The notes below the pieces were generated by a model. The model did not search any database. It was not told the DNA's origin and was given only the letters and a program-made list of their open reading frames with translations. A DNA stretch of 64,000 nt. It comes from Candidatus Methylacidiphilum fumarolicum (GTDB taxonomy: Bacteria > Verrucomicrobiota > Verrucomicrobiia > Methylacidiphilales > Methylacidiphilaceae). The stretch lies in the NCBI RefSeq assembly GCF_949774925.1, contig NZ_OX458932.1, forward strand, positions 496,001-560,000, read 5' to 3'. Shown piece after piece: positions 38,009 through 47,539 of this stretch. How positions within the stretch are numbered: the first letter of the stretch is position 1; the number at the start of each line of letters is the position of its first letter. The position numbers were made by a program, and so were the translations under genes.

Positions 38009-38500
38009 ATGCGCAAACGTGATTTTACATCCATAGTTGAGGAAATTGTTGAAAAAGACTCCAGGTACTTAAAAGAAAGCTATTATTTTGTCCGAGAAGG
38101 GCTGGAGCATACATTGAAGACAATTGGAAAGCAGAAACACCAAAAGATTGAGCAGCTAAGTGGTAAGCAGATCCTTGAGGGCTTGAAAGATTATGCTTTA
38201 AAGGAATTTGGTCCAATGAGCAAATTGGTTCTCAATGAGTGGGGAGTGAAAAGTTGCAAGGATTTTGGGCAGATGATCAAAAACATGGATCTGTATGGAT
38301 TGTTGGGGAAAACGGAAATGGCAGACATGAAAGATTTTCAAAAGGGCTACAGCTTTACTACCGCTTTTGTAAAACCGTTTCTCCCGAGCAGATCGACTGT
38401 AGCCAAAAAAGGAAAAGGAAGAAAGGATAGCCAGTCTTCTTCTAAACGTAAAAAGAAAGTAGACGACTCTGGTAAAACTCATAATCATTCGAAAGAATAG
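38009..38500 (+). CDS. Minf_1886 family protein
   Basis: 163 residues from the ATG at 38009, preceded by AAGAGG at good spacing; a GTG at 38000 is less likely. MRKRDFTSIVEEIVEKDSRY, then AYYFVREGLEHT-like SYYFVREGLEHTLK and QILEGLKDYALKEFGPMSK, with VLNEWGV and GYSFTTAFVKPF, are the conserved blocks of this small family found mainly in Verrucomicrobia and Planctomycetes. Function is unknown. The last ~40 residues are basic and low-complexity (KRKKKVDDSGK), so nucleic-acid contact is conceivable. The family restriction is one reason for placing the window in Verrucomicrobiota. Confidence 0.85.
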   Translation: MRKRDFTSIVEEIVEKDSRYLKESYYFVREGLEHTLKTIGKQKHQKIEQLSGKQILEGLKDYALKEFGPMSKLVLNEWGVKSCKDFGQMIKNMDLYGLLGKTEMADMKDFQKGYSFTTAFVKPFLPSRSTVAKKGKGRKDSQSSSKRKKKVDDSGKTHNHSKE

Positions 38501-38538
38501 GAAGATTTATCTTTCTCTTTTTAGCGTTAGCCTAACTT

Positions 38539-41076
38539 ATGCATTCTAAAGGATTGCTAGCTTCTTTTTCTCTTTTCCCAAAGATTTTCAAAGAAACTCT
38601 GCCCAATGGGCTAACAGTCCTTGTAGATTCAAATTATCAAGCGGAGGTTGTTTCCTTACAGTTTTGGTGTGCTACAGGCAGTATTCATGAAGGAAAGTAT
38701 ATTGGTTCAGGGATATCTCATTTCCTGGAGCACCTGCTTTTCAAAGGAACCGCTCAAAGGGATGGGAAAAGAATTGTTTGGGATATGCAGGCGCTAGGTG
38801 GGCATCTTAACGCCTATACCTCCTACGACAGAACGGTTTATCATGTGGATCTCCCATCTTCTTGCTGGAAAGAGGCTTTGGATATCCTTTCCGATCTCGT
38901 TTTTCATGCAGCCATTCCTCCGGATAGTTTTGAGGAAGAAAAAGAGGTGATACGCCGTGAGATAGCTATGGTTGAAGATGACCCTGACAGCTGTCTTTTC
39001 CAACTGGCTTTTGAAACAGCTTTTAGTTACCATCCTCTGAAGTATCCGATCATCGGTTTGCCGGGATTATTTGATCTGATCGATAGGCAAGCTGTGCTGG
39101 ATTACTATCAGAGTAGGTATGTTCCGCAGAATGTGTTCCTAGTGGTTTCTGGGGCGGTGAATCCAGAAGAGGTTTATGCTAAAGCAACAGAAATTCTTTC
39201 GAAAGAACCGATGAAGTTTTGCCCACTCATCGATATAGCCGATGAACCACCTCAGCTTTCTAAAAGGTTTGCTTCCAAAGAGATCGCAACGGAAATTGGT
39301 AGAATCTGTATGCTGTTTCATGTTCCTGGATTGCATCATGAGGATGCCCCGGCCCTACAGCTCTTTTCAACCTTCCTAGCGCAAACCCGCAGTTCGCTTT
39401 TACATCAAAAACTGGTAGAAAAGGAAGGAATTGCCCAAGAAATTGATGCCTTTTTTCTTACAGGCTCTACTATGGGAGTCTTTGGGATTGAGGCAAAATG
39501 CATCCCTGAAAATGTTGAAAAACTCAGTGAAAGGATCTTAGAAGAACTTCGTTCTTTTCCTAAAAGGGGCATTTCAGAAGAGGAATTTACCTTATCTTTA
39601 AGCCAGCAATTTTCTCATTCGATTCGGGAGCTGCGTTCTGCAAATGCCAGAGCTGAAACCGTAGGAAGCGGATGGTTACTGTTCAGAGATCCTTTCTTTA
39701 AAGAGAATTTTTTACGTAGGCTTCAAGCCCTTGAAAAAGAGAAAATTCTAGAGTTAATTCCTCGCTATTTTCGTGAGGAAAACCTGAGCCAGGTCCAGCT
39801 CATCCCTAAAGAGCAAAAACCGAATGTTTTTTCCTCTACTTCCAAGGAACCAACTGTAAACCATTTTGAGCTCTCCAATGGCATCCAGCTTATTTATCGT
39901 TCCAATGAACTGCCCCTTCAGTATTTTCGCGCCACTTTTGATGGAGGCCCCTTGTGGGAACCTCAGGAAAAATCAGGCATCTCAAAGCTTGCGGCAGCTA
40001 TCCTTCTTAAAGGAACACGCAAAAGATCAGCGGAAGAACTAGCCAAAGGCATCGAGCTTCTTGGAGGAACGTATGGAGCCGATTCGGGGAACAACACTGC
40101 TGGGGTTTATCTCGAAAGCATGAGTGAGGCATGGGAAAGTTCTTTCGAGCTTTTTTCTGAAATAATCCATGAGCCGGCATGTCTGGAAAGAGAATTAGAA
40201 ATTGAAAAGAGAAAACAGATTCATCATATTCGGCTTCAGATGGATGATCCTGTTCATATTCTTCAATCTCTTCTCCGAAAGACACTTTGGCAAGGTCATC
40301 CTTATGAACGTGACCCGTTAGGAACGGAAGCTTCGATTAGGGAGATAACCGTAGAAGACATCCGAAATTTTATTCTGTCTGTTTTTCAAACAGGTAGAAT
40401 GGTTTTGGGTATTGGAGGGCCTGTTGCCCCAGAAAAATGGCTAAAACGAATCGAATCTTCCTTTGTTTCTTTCCCTGCTAGAAGCATTCCGTCGAGCTTT
40501 GAATTTCCTGTCTTTCCATTGGAAAAGCCCCTAAAGGTGGAACAAAAAATCCCTGGAAAAGAACAGGCGGTTGTGGGGATTTCTTTTAGAACCAAGCCTA
40601 TTGCGGATCCTGATCAAATTCCTCTAGAGGTTATATCGGAAATCCTTTCAGATTTGGGATCAAGGCTCTTTATAAAGATAAGGGAAGAAAAAGGACTTGC
40701 TTATTTTGTATTCCCAACGCGTTTTATTGGATGGAAAGGAGGGGCCTTTTCTATCATCGCCGGCACCGATCCTAAGTTTAAGGAGGAAGTTGAAAAACTT
40801 ATTTTTAATGTGCTTGAAGACATTTGTCAGCATGGGTTTTTAGAGGAAGAACTTCAGAGAGCCAAGGCGAAACTTTTAAGTGAAGAAAAAATCGCTTCTC
40901 AATATCCTTCCTCTTCTATTGCCCGTGCTACGATTGATGCTCTCCTTGGGCTTGGTTGGGACTACGAAGAGAAGAAGATAAAAAAAATTGAGCAAATCTC
41001 TCTAGAAGAGATTAATGAGACGGCTCGGAGGATATTTTCTCTAACCGGTTATGTAATCGGTATTGTGTATCCTTAA
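38539..41076 (+). CDS. M16 family zinc metallopeptidase, two-domain (pitrilysin-like)
   Basis: 845 residues. The N-terminal half has the inverted zinc motif HXXEH in GISHFLEHLLFKGTAQRDG, and the downstream Glu in EEKEVIRREIAMVEDDP. The second half (from ~440, FELSNGIQLIYRSNELPLQY) repeats the fold without HXXEH, with LAAAILLKGTRKRSAEELA at the equivalent place. It ends with IREEKGLAYFVFP, the conserved R/Y element of the inactive partner domain. Such fused M16 peptidases cut unfolded peptides; no signal peptide is visible, so location is uncertain. Starts 38 bases after the Minf_1886-family gene. Confidence 0.92.
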   Translation: MHSKGLLASFSLFPKIFKETLPNGLTVLVDSNYQAEVVSLQFWCATGSIHEGKYIGSGISHFLEHLLFKGTAQRDGKRIVWDMQALGGHLNAYTSYDRTVYHVDLPSSCWKEALDILSDLVFHAAIPPDSFEEEKEVIRREIAMVEDDPDSCLFQLAFETAFSYHPLKYPIIGLPGLFDLIDRQAVLDYYQSRYVPQNVFLVVSGAVNPEEVYAKATEILSKEPMKFCPLIDIADEPPQLSKRFASKEIATEIGRICMLFHVPGLHHEDAPALQLFSTFLAQTRSSLLHQKLVEKEGIAQEIDAFFLTGSTMGVFGIEAKCIPENVEKLSERILEELRSFPKRGISEEEFTLSLSQQFSHSIRELRSANARAETVGSGWLLFRDPFFKENFLRRLQALEKEKILELIPRYFREENLSQVQLIPKEQKPNVFSSTSKEPTVNHFELSNGIQLIYRSNELPLQYFRATFDGGPLWEPQEKSGISKLAAAILLKGTRKRSAEELAKGIELLGGTYGADSGNNTAGVYLESMSEAWESSFELFSEIIHEPACLERELEIEKRKQIHHIRLQMDDPVHILQSLLRKTLWQGHPYERDPLGTEASIREITVEDIRNFILSVFQTGRMVLGIGGPVAPEKWLKRIESSFVSFPARSIPSSFEFPVFPLEKPLKVEQKIPGKEQAVVGISFRTKPIADPDQIPLEVISEILSDLGSRLFIKIREEKGLAYFVFPTRFIGWKGGAFSIIAGTDPKFKEEVEKLIFNVLEDICQHGFLEEELQRAKAKLLSEEKIASQYPSSSIARATIDALLGLGWDYEEKKIKKIEQISLEEINETARRIFSLTGYVIGIVYP

Positions 41077-41113
41077 TTTTTGCTTATTTGTTAGCTGAAA
41101 ATGGAGGATGACA

Positions 41114-41494
41114 ATGGCTAATAGCGGATATTCTGGATATACGCCTGAAGAAATAACGCGGCATTTTTTAGCTCTTGTGATGATGAAATACCATGAAGCT
41201 CTTTTTTTGCTTGGGCTTATAAAAGCCCCTGGCCATGAGCTCCAATCACCAAAATTAGAAGAAGCGGCCGAAGTGATCGATCAACTCGAAGCCTTAAAAA
41301 TAAAGACCCAAGGCAACCTCTCTTTAGAAGAGAGCCGGACGTTAGATGGACTACTGACTGAGCTTAGGCTCTCTTATCTAAAAACAGCGAAAGATTGGGA
41401 AAAGAAAAAAGAAGAGCCTGAAACTGAAAAGAAAATAGAAAAACCACTTGAAACGGATCCCGAAAAGAGGAGGTTTTTTAAAAGCTACGGATAA
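41114..41494 (+). CDS. DUF1844 domain protein
   Basis: 126 residues from the ATG at 41114, six bases after GGAGG; the ATG at 41108 is too close to that site. HFLALVMMKYHEALFLLGLI and KLEEAAEVIDQLEALKIKTQ, then GNLSLEESRTLDGLLTELRL, are the DUF1844 blocks. The tail (~90-126) is highly charged, with Lys and Glu. The family is small, helical and of unknown function, often near translation or metabolic genes. It stands 37 bases after the M16 gene and 15 bases before moaA. Confidence 0.85.
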   Translation: MANSGYSGYTPEEITRHFLALVMMKYHEALFLLGLIKAPGHELQSPKLEEAAEVIDQLEALKIKTQGNLSLEESRTLDGLLTELRLSYLKTAKDWEKKKEEPETEKKIEKPLETDPEKRRFFKSYG

Positions 41495-41509
41495 GGAAAT
41501 TTCTTAATT

Positions 41510-42520
41510 ATGCTTAGGGAAAATGTGGAATCAAATTTTTTTCAAGGTCTTCAGGGATCAGCAAAAGTTCATTACTTGCGAATTTCTGTCACGGATCGAT
41601 GTAATGAGCGGTGTGTTTACTGTTTTCCACAAGATCTAGGGTTTCTATCCAAAAAAGAGAATCTTCTTTCCTTTGAGGAAATTTATTGGACGATTTTTCA
41701 TGGTGCGTTAAGGCATGGGTTTAAGGATTTCAGGATTACTGGGGGAGAGCCACTAGTTAGAAAAGGAACGGTGTCTTTTATTGAGCAATTGACAAAAATC
41801 TCTGGAGTCCGTTCTGTTCGGCTTTCTACGAATGGAACTTTGCTTGGACTCTATGCCCGAAAGCTAAAAGAAGCAAATATAGCTGGAGTGAACGTTAGCC
41901 TGGACTGTCTTAATCCTGCTCTTTACAAAAAGATCACTGGGGGAGACATTGCGCCTGTATTGGAAGGCATAGATGAATGCCAAAAAGTGGGTATTGAATC
42001 AGTCAAGATCAATACGGTCCTACTTCGAGGGATCAACGAAGAAGAGTTTTTGCCTTTAATCGAATGGGCTTCGGAAAAAAAACTGGTTATTCGGTTTATT
42101 GAATTAATGCCTATAAGTTATACGGGTAAGATTTCTAAAGAAAATTTTCTCTCCGTTGCGGAATTAAAAAAACGGTTAGAGAAACAGGACGACTTAGAGC
42201 CATTAGATTATAAACTAGGACAAGGGCCGGCTAAATACTTCCGGATGAAAAAACGTAACGCCATTGTGGGTTTTATTGGTGCGATCTCTGATTTCCATTT
42301 TTGTGATAACTGTAATAAGATGCGTCTGACGAGCGATGGCTTTATAAGGCCTTGTTTGGGAAATCATCTTGAGATAGACATAAAGCCTTTTTTAAGACCC
42401 TCAGTTGATCCTTTCAAAGTATATCAAGCTTTTGAATTGGCTTTGCAGAGGAAGCCTCCCGAACATTCTTTTAGAGAAAACTATAATCCTGGAAGAGTGA
42501 TGACTTCTATTGGAGGTTGA
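41510..42520 (+). CDS. moaA: GTP 3',8-cyclase (molybdenum cofactor)
   Basis: 336 residues. RISVTDRCNERCVYCFP is the radical-SAM CxxxCxxC site; FRITGGEPLVR binds SAM; RLSTNGTLLG and GVNVSLDCLNP are further barrel strands. The C-terminal cluster is FCDNCNKMRLTSDGFIRPCLG. The final GG-containing tail (VMTSIGG) is essential in MoaA for activity. It makes the first cyclic intermediate of molybdopterin from GTP with MoaC. It overlaps the next gene region closely, forming moaA-moaD-moaE. Molybdopterin genes next to nif do not serve FeMo-co directly but share molybdenum supply. Confidence 0.95.
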   Translation: MLRENVESNFFQGLQGSAKVHYLRISVTDRCNERCVYCFPQDLGFLSKKENLLSFEEIYWTIFHGALRHGFKDFRITGGEPLVRKGTVSFIEQLTKISGVRSVRLSTNGTLLGLYARKLKEANIAGVNVSLDCLNPALYKKITGGDIAPVLEGIDECQKVGIESVKINTVLLRGINEEEFLPLIEWASEKKLVIRFIELMPISYTGKISKENFLSVAELKKRLEKQDDLEPLDYKLGQGPAKYFRMKKRNAIVGFIGAISDFHFCDNCNKMRLTSDGFIRPCLGNHLEIDIKPFLRPSVDPFKVYQAFELALQRKPPEHSFRENYNPGRVMTSIGG

Positions 42521-42531
42521 AAGTTTGGTGT

Positions 42532-42810
42532 ATGGAAAAAGAAACTAGAGTAGCAAAAGAACATATTGGAACAGAAGCCATAAGAATATTGGCTTTTGCT
42601 CAGGCAAAAGAGCTACTTGGATTTGCAGAAAAAATGCTTCTTGTGGATAGGTCGAAAACCCCCAGGGAAATTGTTTTAGAGATCGAACCGTCTTTTTTTG
42701 AAAAAATCCATGGGGCTCGTGTAGCCATTGATCAACGTTATGCTTCATGGGATCAGCCGATAGAAGAGGCAGAGGAAATGGCTATTATTCCTCCTGTAAG
42801 CGGTGGGTAA
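42532..42810 (+). CDS. moaD: Molybdopterin synthase small subunit
   Basis: 92 residues from the ATG at 42532; a TTG overlapping the moaA stop would add five. RILAFAQAKELLGFAEKMLL is the ubiquitin-like first hairpin, PREIVLEI begins the helix, and the C-terminus EMAIIPPVSGG ends in the Gly-Gly that is converted to a thiocarboxylate. It donates sulfur to precursor Z together with MoaE. Just upstream of moaE. Confidence 0.9.
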   Translation: MEKETRVAKEHIGTEAIRILAFAQAKELLGFAEKMLLVDRSKTPREIVLEIEPSFFEKIHGARVAIDQRYASWDQPIEEAEEMAIIPPVSGG

Positions 42811-42814
42811 TCTT

Positions 42815-43213
42815 ATGAAAATTGAGATTGAAATGACCGATGAACCACTAAAGATAGCTCCTCTGCGTTTGCCTTTGAGTGGAGAAAGTGGGGCTGTCGT
42901 AGAGTTTTGGGGATTGGTCAGAAGTATGGAAGGAGGCCAAAAGATAGCCGCTCTTCATTATGAAGCTTACATAGCAATGGCTAAACGGCTTCTTTATGAA
43001 ATTGCTCAAGAACTTTTGAAAAAATACCCATGCCAACGACTGGAAGTTTGTCATAGGATTGGACCTGTTGCTGTTGGAGAGCCATCAGTTTTTTTAAGGA
43101 TCTATAGCACGCATCGCTCAGAGGCGTTTCAATTAGCTCAAGAATTCATCAACAGATTAAAATCGGATGTACCCATTTGGAAATCTCCTCTGTTAGCTGA
43201 AAAAGAAGAGTAA
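42815..43213 (+). CDS. moaE: Molybdopterin synthase catalytic subunit
   Basis: 132 residues from the ATG at 42815, four bases after the moaD stop; a GTG at 42803 would overlap moaD. SGAVVEFWGLVRSMEGGQK and ALHYEAYIAMAKRLLYEIA are the MoaE signatures; VCHRIGPVAVGEPSVFLRI follows. The C-terminal DVPIWKSPLLA carries the Lys of the active site. It forms molybdopterin with MoaD. The IS607-like relic c begins directly after the gene. Confidence 0.93.
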   Translation: MKIEIEMTDEPLKIAPLRLPLSGESGAVVEFWGLVRSMEGGQKIAALHYEAYIAMAKRLLYEIAQELLKKYPCQRLEVCHRIGPVAVGEPSVFLRIYSTHRSEAFQLAQEFINRLKSDVPIWKSPLLAEKEE

Positions 43214-43216
43214 AGA

Positions 43217-43925
43217 ATACTTATTGCTATTGCGATGCCAATCTAATTGTAAATAGGCCTGGCCAACCTATATTCGGTGAAGATGTTTGGCGCGCTGATC
43301 ACTCGGAGTATCAACAGTCAGTAGCGAAAGGTGAAGGGGAAGGGAGGCGCCCGTCAAACGAGTACCGACAAATTGGTGATACAACACCCACGAGGACTCT
43401 CTGCGTAGTATCGGATAAAAGACAACGAGAGCGCAGCACAAGCACCTACACGAAAGTCTCTAGCGCTGGGTAAAAGGGGGATCTCAAGGCTCAGCGGAAA
43501 GCATTGGCAAAGTTTTATCTGGTCCAAGGCAAAACGGAGGTCGAACGGCTTGGGGTACGGGACAAGATCTCCGATGGTCATGGTCGCCCACAAGGACCGG
43601 CTGGTCCAGTTCGGCTTCGAATGGATCGAAAAGTTTTGCTAGTCTTATGGGACCAAAATCTTCGTCATGAAGGGCGAGTCCCTCTCTTGAGCAGGAAGAG
43701 ATGTCCAAAGAGCTCGTTTGGGGCATTCCCTGCTTTCCCACGCTTTCTTTTCGGTTTGTGCTAAAATAAAAAAAGACTAGAGGCTATGGAGAAAGCTGGT
43801 GAATCCGGATAAGACAAGGCGACAAACGATCCCGAGCAGAGAGCCTAATGCTTAATCGGAAGCAGCGAAAAGAACGAACTTGGCTCAGGTGTAAGCAAGT
43901 CATGACTATGTCTTTAGGAATGAGA
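43217..43925 (+). mobile_element. IS607-like relic c
   Basis: Begins with TTATTGCTATTGCGATGCCA (shared with relic a) right after moaE. The resolvase segment near 43.575 kb reads VMVAHKDRLVQFGFEWIEKF in one frame, the clear TnpA serine-recombinase core ('V.V.HKDRL.RFGFE'). tnpB is almost entirely deleted, and the right end GAACGAACTTGGCTCAGG...GTCTTTAGGAAT follows at ~43.87-43.92 kb. The 5' part LYS... is frameshifted. Nothing here is a working gene. Confidence 0.7.
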
Positions 43926-43958
43926 AAAGCGCTGTCTTCTGCTTTTGTTATAAAGCCT

Positions 43959-45875
43959 TTAAATTTCAGCGGCTGGGTCTTCCAACAGGCCCAGTTCCCT
44001 TTCTTTGTCTGGAGATATACGAACTAGAGGCACGATAAAATCCAGCAATTTCTCAAGGCAGGTTTCAATCGATTCCTGTGCGGTCAAAAGATGCAGATCA
44101 CAATGACTAGGGGGTTCATACGGAGAATCAAGCCCGGTCATCTTGGGAATTTCTCCTTTGCTTGCTTTGAGATAAAGAAATTTAGGATCCCTGGATTTAC
44201 AAATTTCAATTGGTGCATCGACAAAGATCTCTTTGAAAAGGATGCCATCTTTTTCACAGATCGATCGGGCGTTTTTCCTGTCTTCCTCAAAAGGAGAAAT
44301 TAGTGCGACAATGACAACAAGGCCTGATTTAGCAAGAGTTTTTGCTGTCTCAGCAGCCCGACGAATATTTTCTTTGCGATCTTGTGCATCGAAACCTAAA
44401 TCCTTGCTAAGCCCCCCTCGGAGCTCGTCTCCGTCGATAACATAAGCAAGAATGCCTCTGTGGAAGAGTATCTGTTCGAGTCGGTTGGAAAGGGTCGTTT
44501 TGCCTGAACCCGAGAGACCGGTCATCCAAAAAACACCACTACGATGTCCCAAAAATTTGGCCCTTTGTACGGCACTAATCCGTGATCTTCCCTTGATTTC
44601 ATGCACAGGTTTGCTTGGCAAAGCCTTGAGGATGATGCCACCACCAGCAATTCTATTTTGGTCAGCGAATACAAACCGGCCTGTCGTCTGGACGTTTTCA
44701 AACAAATCACAAGCGATGGGTGCTGAGGTGCGAAAAATCACCTCGGCGGTCTCATTTTTCTTAACTTCCATAGGCACGGGTTGTAGGTCCTCTAAGGTTG
44801 TAGCATCTATAACCCGCTGGATTTGTAACACTCTGGCTATGCTTTGTTGAGTGGTAAGTCGGAAAGTGTACGGTGCCCCAATGGCAAGAGGATGATCTCC
44901 CAGCCAGAATATTCTCGCAAAAAAATCAGTAGCGACTATGGGAGGGGTGTTTTCATGAGCGATGATTTCACCTCTTTCTACGAAAATTTCTTCTTCTAAT
45001 TGAATAGCCGTGGATTTGCCAGCTGAGACTACCTGAGGGGAACTCTCGGGAGGCCAATGGTGTATTGCCTTGACTTTGCTCTTTTTACCCGAAGGATAAA
45101 AAGCAATTAACTCTCCCTGCTGCAACTTTCCTGATTCGATTCTACCAGCTAAAAGCCTGCGTTCATCAAACCTGAAAACATCCTGGATAGGAAAGCGAAG
45201 GGGAGAGTTCTCTGGAGAAGTCGAAATATCTAACCCTAGTAAGGCTTCGAGTAGGGGTTTGCCTTCATACCAAGATAAATGCGTGGAGCGTTCGATTATG
45301 TTTTCTCCAGATTTTGCCGAAAGTGGAATGACAAAGTTACAGGGTAATTCTAACTTCTCAAGAAGTTGAATACATTCGTTGTGGAGAATTTTGTATGCTT
45401 GAGGGCTGTAATGAACCAAATCGAATTTATTGAGTGCTACCACTATCTGTTTTATTCCAAGTAGAGCAAGGAGCATGGCGTGCCGTTTTGTCTGTTCTCC
45501 AATTCCAACAGAAGAATCGATGACGAGCACAGCAGCATCAGCTTTTGTTGCTCCACTAATCATATTTTTTAAAAATTCTAAATGCCCTGGAGCATCAATA
45601 ATTCTAAATCTTCGTTGTCCATAAAAGAAGTTTACTTCCGTAACATCGATGGTTATGTTTTGGGTTCTTTCTTCTAATAGAGAATCCAAAAGAAAGGCAT
45701 ATTCGAACTCGATTCTATTCTTTTGGCAATAAGCTATGGCTGCTTCTTTTTTTTCTTTAGGAACGCTATCTGTATCCCACAAAATTCTACCAATCAATGT
45801 CGATTTGCCATGATCGACATGACCAGCAAAAACAATGTTAAAGGTCTTAGTCCCTAAAGGTAAATGGTTATTCAT
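43959..45875 (-). CDS. cysNC: Bifunctional sulfate adenylyltransferase subunit 1 / adenylylsulfate kinase
   Basis: 638 residues. The N-terminal CysN GTPase has GHVDHGKSTLIGRILWDT (G1), DAPGHLEFLKNMISGA (G3) and ALNKFD (G4), followed by EF-Tu-like beta-barrels to ~430. The C-terminal CysC kinase starts near 440 with FWMTGLSGSGKTTLSNRLE (P-loop) and DLGFDAQDRKENIRRAAE, and ends with a PAPS-type active site. CysN helps CysD make APS from sulfate and ATP using GTP; CysC turns APS to PAPS. It follows cysD by 46 bases on the same strand. Confidence 0.95.
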   Translation of the reverse strand: MNNHLPLGTKTFNIVFAGHVDHGKSTLIGRILWDTDSVPKEKKEAAIAYCQKNRIEFEYAFLLDSLLEERTQNITIDVTEVNFFYGQRRFRIIDAPGHLEFLKNMISGATKADAAVLVIDSSVGIGEQTKRHAMLLALLGIKQIVVALNKFDLVHYSPQAYKILHNECIQLLEKLELPCNFVIPLSAKSGENIIERSTHLSWYEGKPLLEALLGLDISTSPENSPLRFPIQDVFRFDERRLLAGRIESGKLQQGELIAFYPSGKKSKVKAIHHWPPESSPQVVSAGKSTAIQLEEEIFVERGEIIAHENTPPIVATDFFARIFWLGDHPLAIGAPYTFRLTTQQSIARVLQIQRVIDATTLEDLQPVPMEVKKNETAEVIFRTSAPIACDLFENVQTTGRFVFADQNRIAGGGIILKALPSKPVHEIKGRSRISAVQRAKFLGHRSGVFWMTGLSGSGKTTLSNRLEQILFHRGILAYVIDGDELRGGLSKDLGFDAQDRKENIRRAAETAKTLAKSGLVVIVALISPFEEDRKNARSICEKDGILFKEIFVDAPIEICKSRDPKFLYLKASKGEIPKMTGLDSPYEPPSHCDLHLLTAQESIETCLEKLLDFIVPLVRISPDKERELGLLEDPAAEI

Positions 45876-45921
45876 TGTTTTGTCTCTTAGCTCAATTGAG
45901 AATCGAATCGCTTTTTAAGAA

Positions 45922-46725
45922 TTAAAGAAATCCTTTGGCTCGGAGTTTTTGCATCGCATTAGGCTCAGCATGATCTTGGGCTCTACCTGCTCTTTCCGAA
46001 GTCTTTGTATGATAAAGTTCTTCTATAATTTCATCAATGGTTGAGGCATGGCTTGGTACAGGATGGGTGATGGGCCAACAGCCTAAGGAACGATACCGTT
46101 TTCCATTTTTTGAAAAATAGAGGGAGGGAATAGGGATGTTTTCCCGTTTAATATAAAGCCAAATATCGAGTTCGGTCCAATCAAGGAGGGGCTGTATTCT
46201 GACATGGCCATTATTAGGAAGAGTAGCTAAAAACAGATTCCAAAATTCTGGGGGTTGGTTTTTGTATTCCCATTCCATAGATTGGTTTCTAGGGGAAAAG
46301 TATCGTTCTTTAGCCCGAACGCCATCTTCATCTCTTCGTATGCCCGTAATGAGACCATCCCACTTGTATTCTTCCAAAGCCTGCTTGAGAGCCACCGTTT
46401 TCAGCTCGTGGGTGACTGTGACAGGATCATGCGTCTTATAGCTAATGCCTCGCTCAATGGCTTCTTGGTTAATTTTAACAATCAATTCAAAGCCGTAATA
46501 TTCTTTTGCCCAAGAACGAAACTCGAGCATTTGAGGAAATTCGTAAGTCGTATCAATATGGATGATAGGGAAAGGGATATGTCCACAAAAGGCTTTTTTG
46601 GCAAGCCAAAGGAGCACGTTTGAGTCCTTCCCCATTGACCAGAGCATTGCTAGATTTTTAAAAGCATATCGAGCTTCTCGAAAAATAAAAATACTTTGCG
46701 ATTCTAAGTTGTCTAAATTCTGCAT
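45922..46725 (-). CDS. cysD: Sulfate adenylyltransferase subunit 2
   Basis: 267 residues. NLAMLWSMGKDSNVLLWLA is the PP-loop ATP-binding motif (SMGKDS); IHIDTTYEFPQMLEFRS, LITGIRRDEDGVRAKERYFSP and LGCWPITHPV are conserved CysD blocks; SERAGRAQDHAEPNAMQKLR is the C-terminal region contacting CysN. It adenylates sulfate with the GTPase CysN. Transcribed away from cysH; the 69-base gap must hold promoters for both. Confidence 0.95.
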   Translation of the reverse strand: MQNLDNLESQSIFIFREARYAFKNLAMLWSMGKDSNVLLWLAKKAFCGHIPFPIIHIDTTYEFPQMLEFRSWAKEYYGFELIVKINQEAIERGISYKTHDPVTVTHELKTVALKQALEEYKWDGLITGIRRDEDGVRAKERYFSPRNQSMEWEYKNQPPEFWNLFLATLPNNGHVRIQPLLDWTELDIWLYIKRENIPIPSLYFSKNGKRYRSLGCWPITHPVPSHASTIDEIIEELYHTKTSERAGRAQDHAEPNAMQKLRAKGFL

Positions 46726-46794
46726 ATTCTATAGAGTGAATATAGTTTTATTTGAATCTTTTATTTTTACAACTATTTTTTTTCAACAACCGAA

Positions 46795-47514
46795 ATGAAA
46801 GCAATGAAAAAAGAATTGTTCGATTCACTACAAGACTATAACCGGCTTTTGGAAAAAAAAGATGCCTTGGAGCGTATCAGTTGGGCGCTCGATTTTTTCA
46901 AAAGAAAAGTGATATTAAGCTCGAGTTTTGGAGCTCAATCGGTTGTGACACTGAAGCTTGTTCTTTCTGTCTGGCCAGAAATTCCTGTTGTAGTGATTGA
47001 TACAGGCTATCTTTTCCCAGAAACTTACCGCTACATTGATAGACTAGTGGAAGAATTGAAAATCAATCTAAAAGTGTATAGGCCAGCTCTTTCTCCTGCT
47101 TGGTTTGAAGCACGCTACGGAAAACTCTGGGAGCAAGGCAAAGAGGGCATAGAAAAGTATAATCAGATTATGAAAGTTGAGCCCATGATCCGTTCTTTAG
47201 AAGAACTTGATGCCCATTGTTGGATTTCTGGTTTGCGCAGGGAACAATCTTCGACTAGAAAAAACATCCCTATTTTAACCTGGCATTGGGATCGAGCAAA
47301 GCTGCATCCCATAGCCGATTGGACAACGGAGAAAATCAACGAGTTTATCTATAAGCACAAACTGCCGATGCATCCACTGGCTTTCGAGGGGTATGTTTCC
47401 ATAGGGGATATTCATACAACAAGCAAACTTGAAGAAGGGATGCTTCCAGAGCAAACCAGGTTCTTTGGCATAAAAAGAGAATGCGGCCTGCATGAAGCAA
47501 AGGAAACTTACTAA
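46795..47514 (+). CDS. cysH: Phosphoadenylyl-sulfate reductase
   Basis: 239 residues. ILSSSFGAQSVVTLKLVLSV is the PP-loop-like substrate site; WISGLRREQSSTRKNIPI and HPIADWTTEKINEFI are conserved. The catalytic Cys is in the C-terminal ECGLHE. The extra CC...CxxC cluster of APS reductases is missing (only single Cys are seen), so it should use PAPS, in agreement with the CysC domain next door. Reduces PAPS to sulfite with thioredoxin or glutaredoxin. Divergent from cysD. No sulfite reductase is in the window. Confidence 0.92.
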   Translation: MKAMKKELFDSLQDYNRLLEKKDALERISWALDFFKRKVILSSSFGAQSVVTLKLVLSVWPEIPVVVIDTGYLFPETYRYIDRLVEELKINLKVYRPALSPAWFEARYGKLWEQGKEGIEKYNQIMKVEPMIRSLEELDAHCWISGLRREQSSTRKNIPILTWHWDRAKLHPIADWTTEKINEFIYKHKLPMHPLAFEGYVSIGDIHTTSKLEEGMLPEQTRFFGIKRECGLHEAKETY

Positions 47515-47539
47515 GGGCGCTAGCTAATTGGTGAGGAGG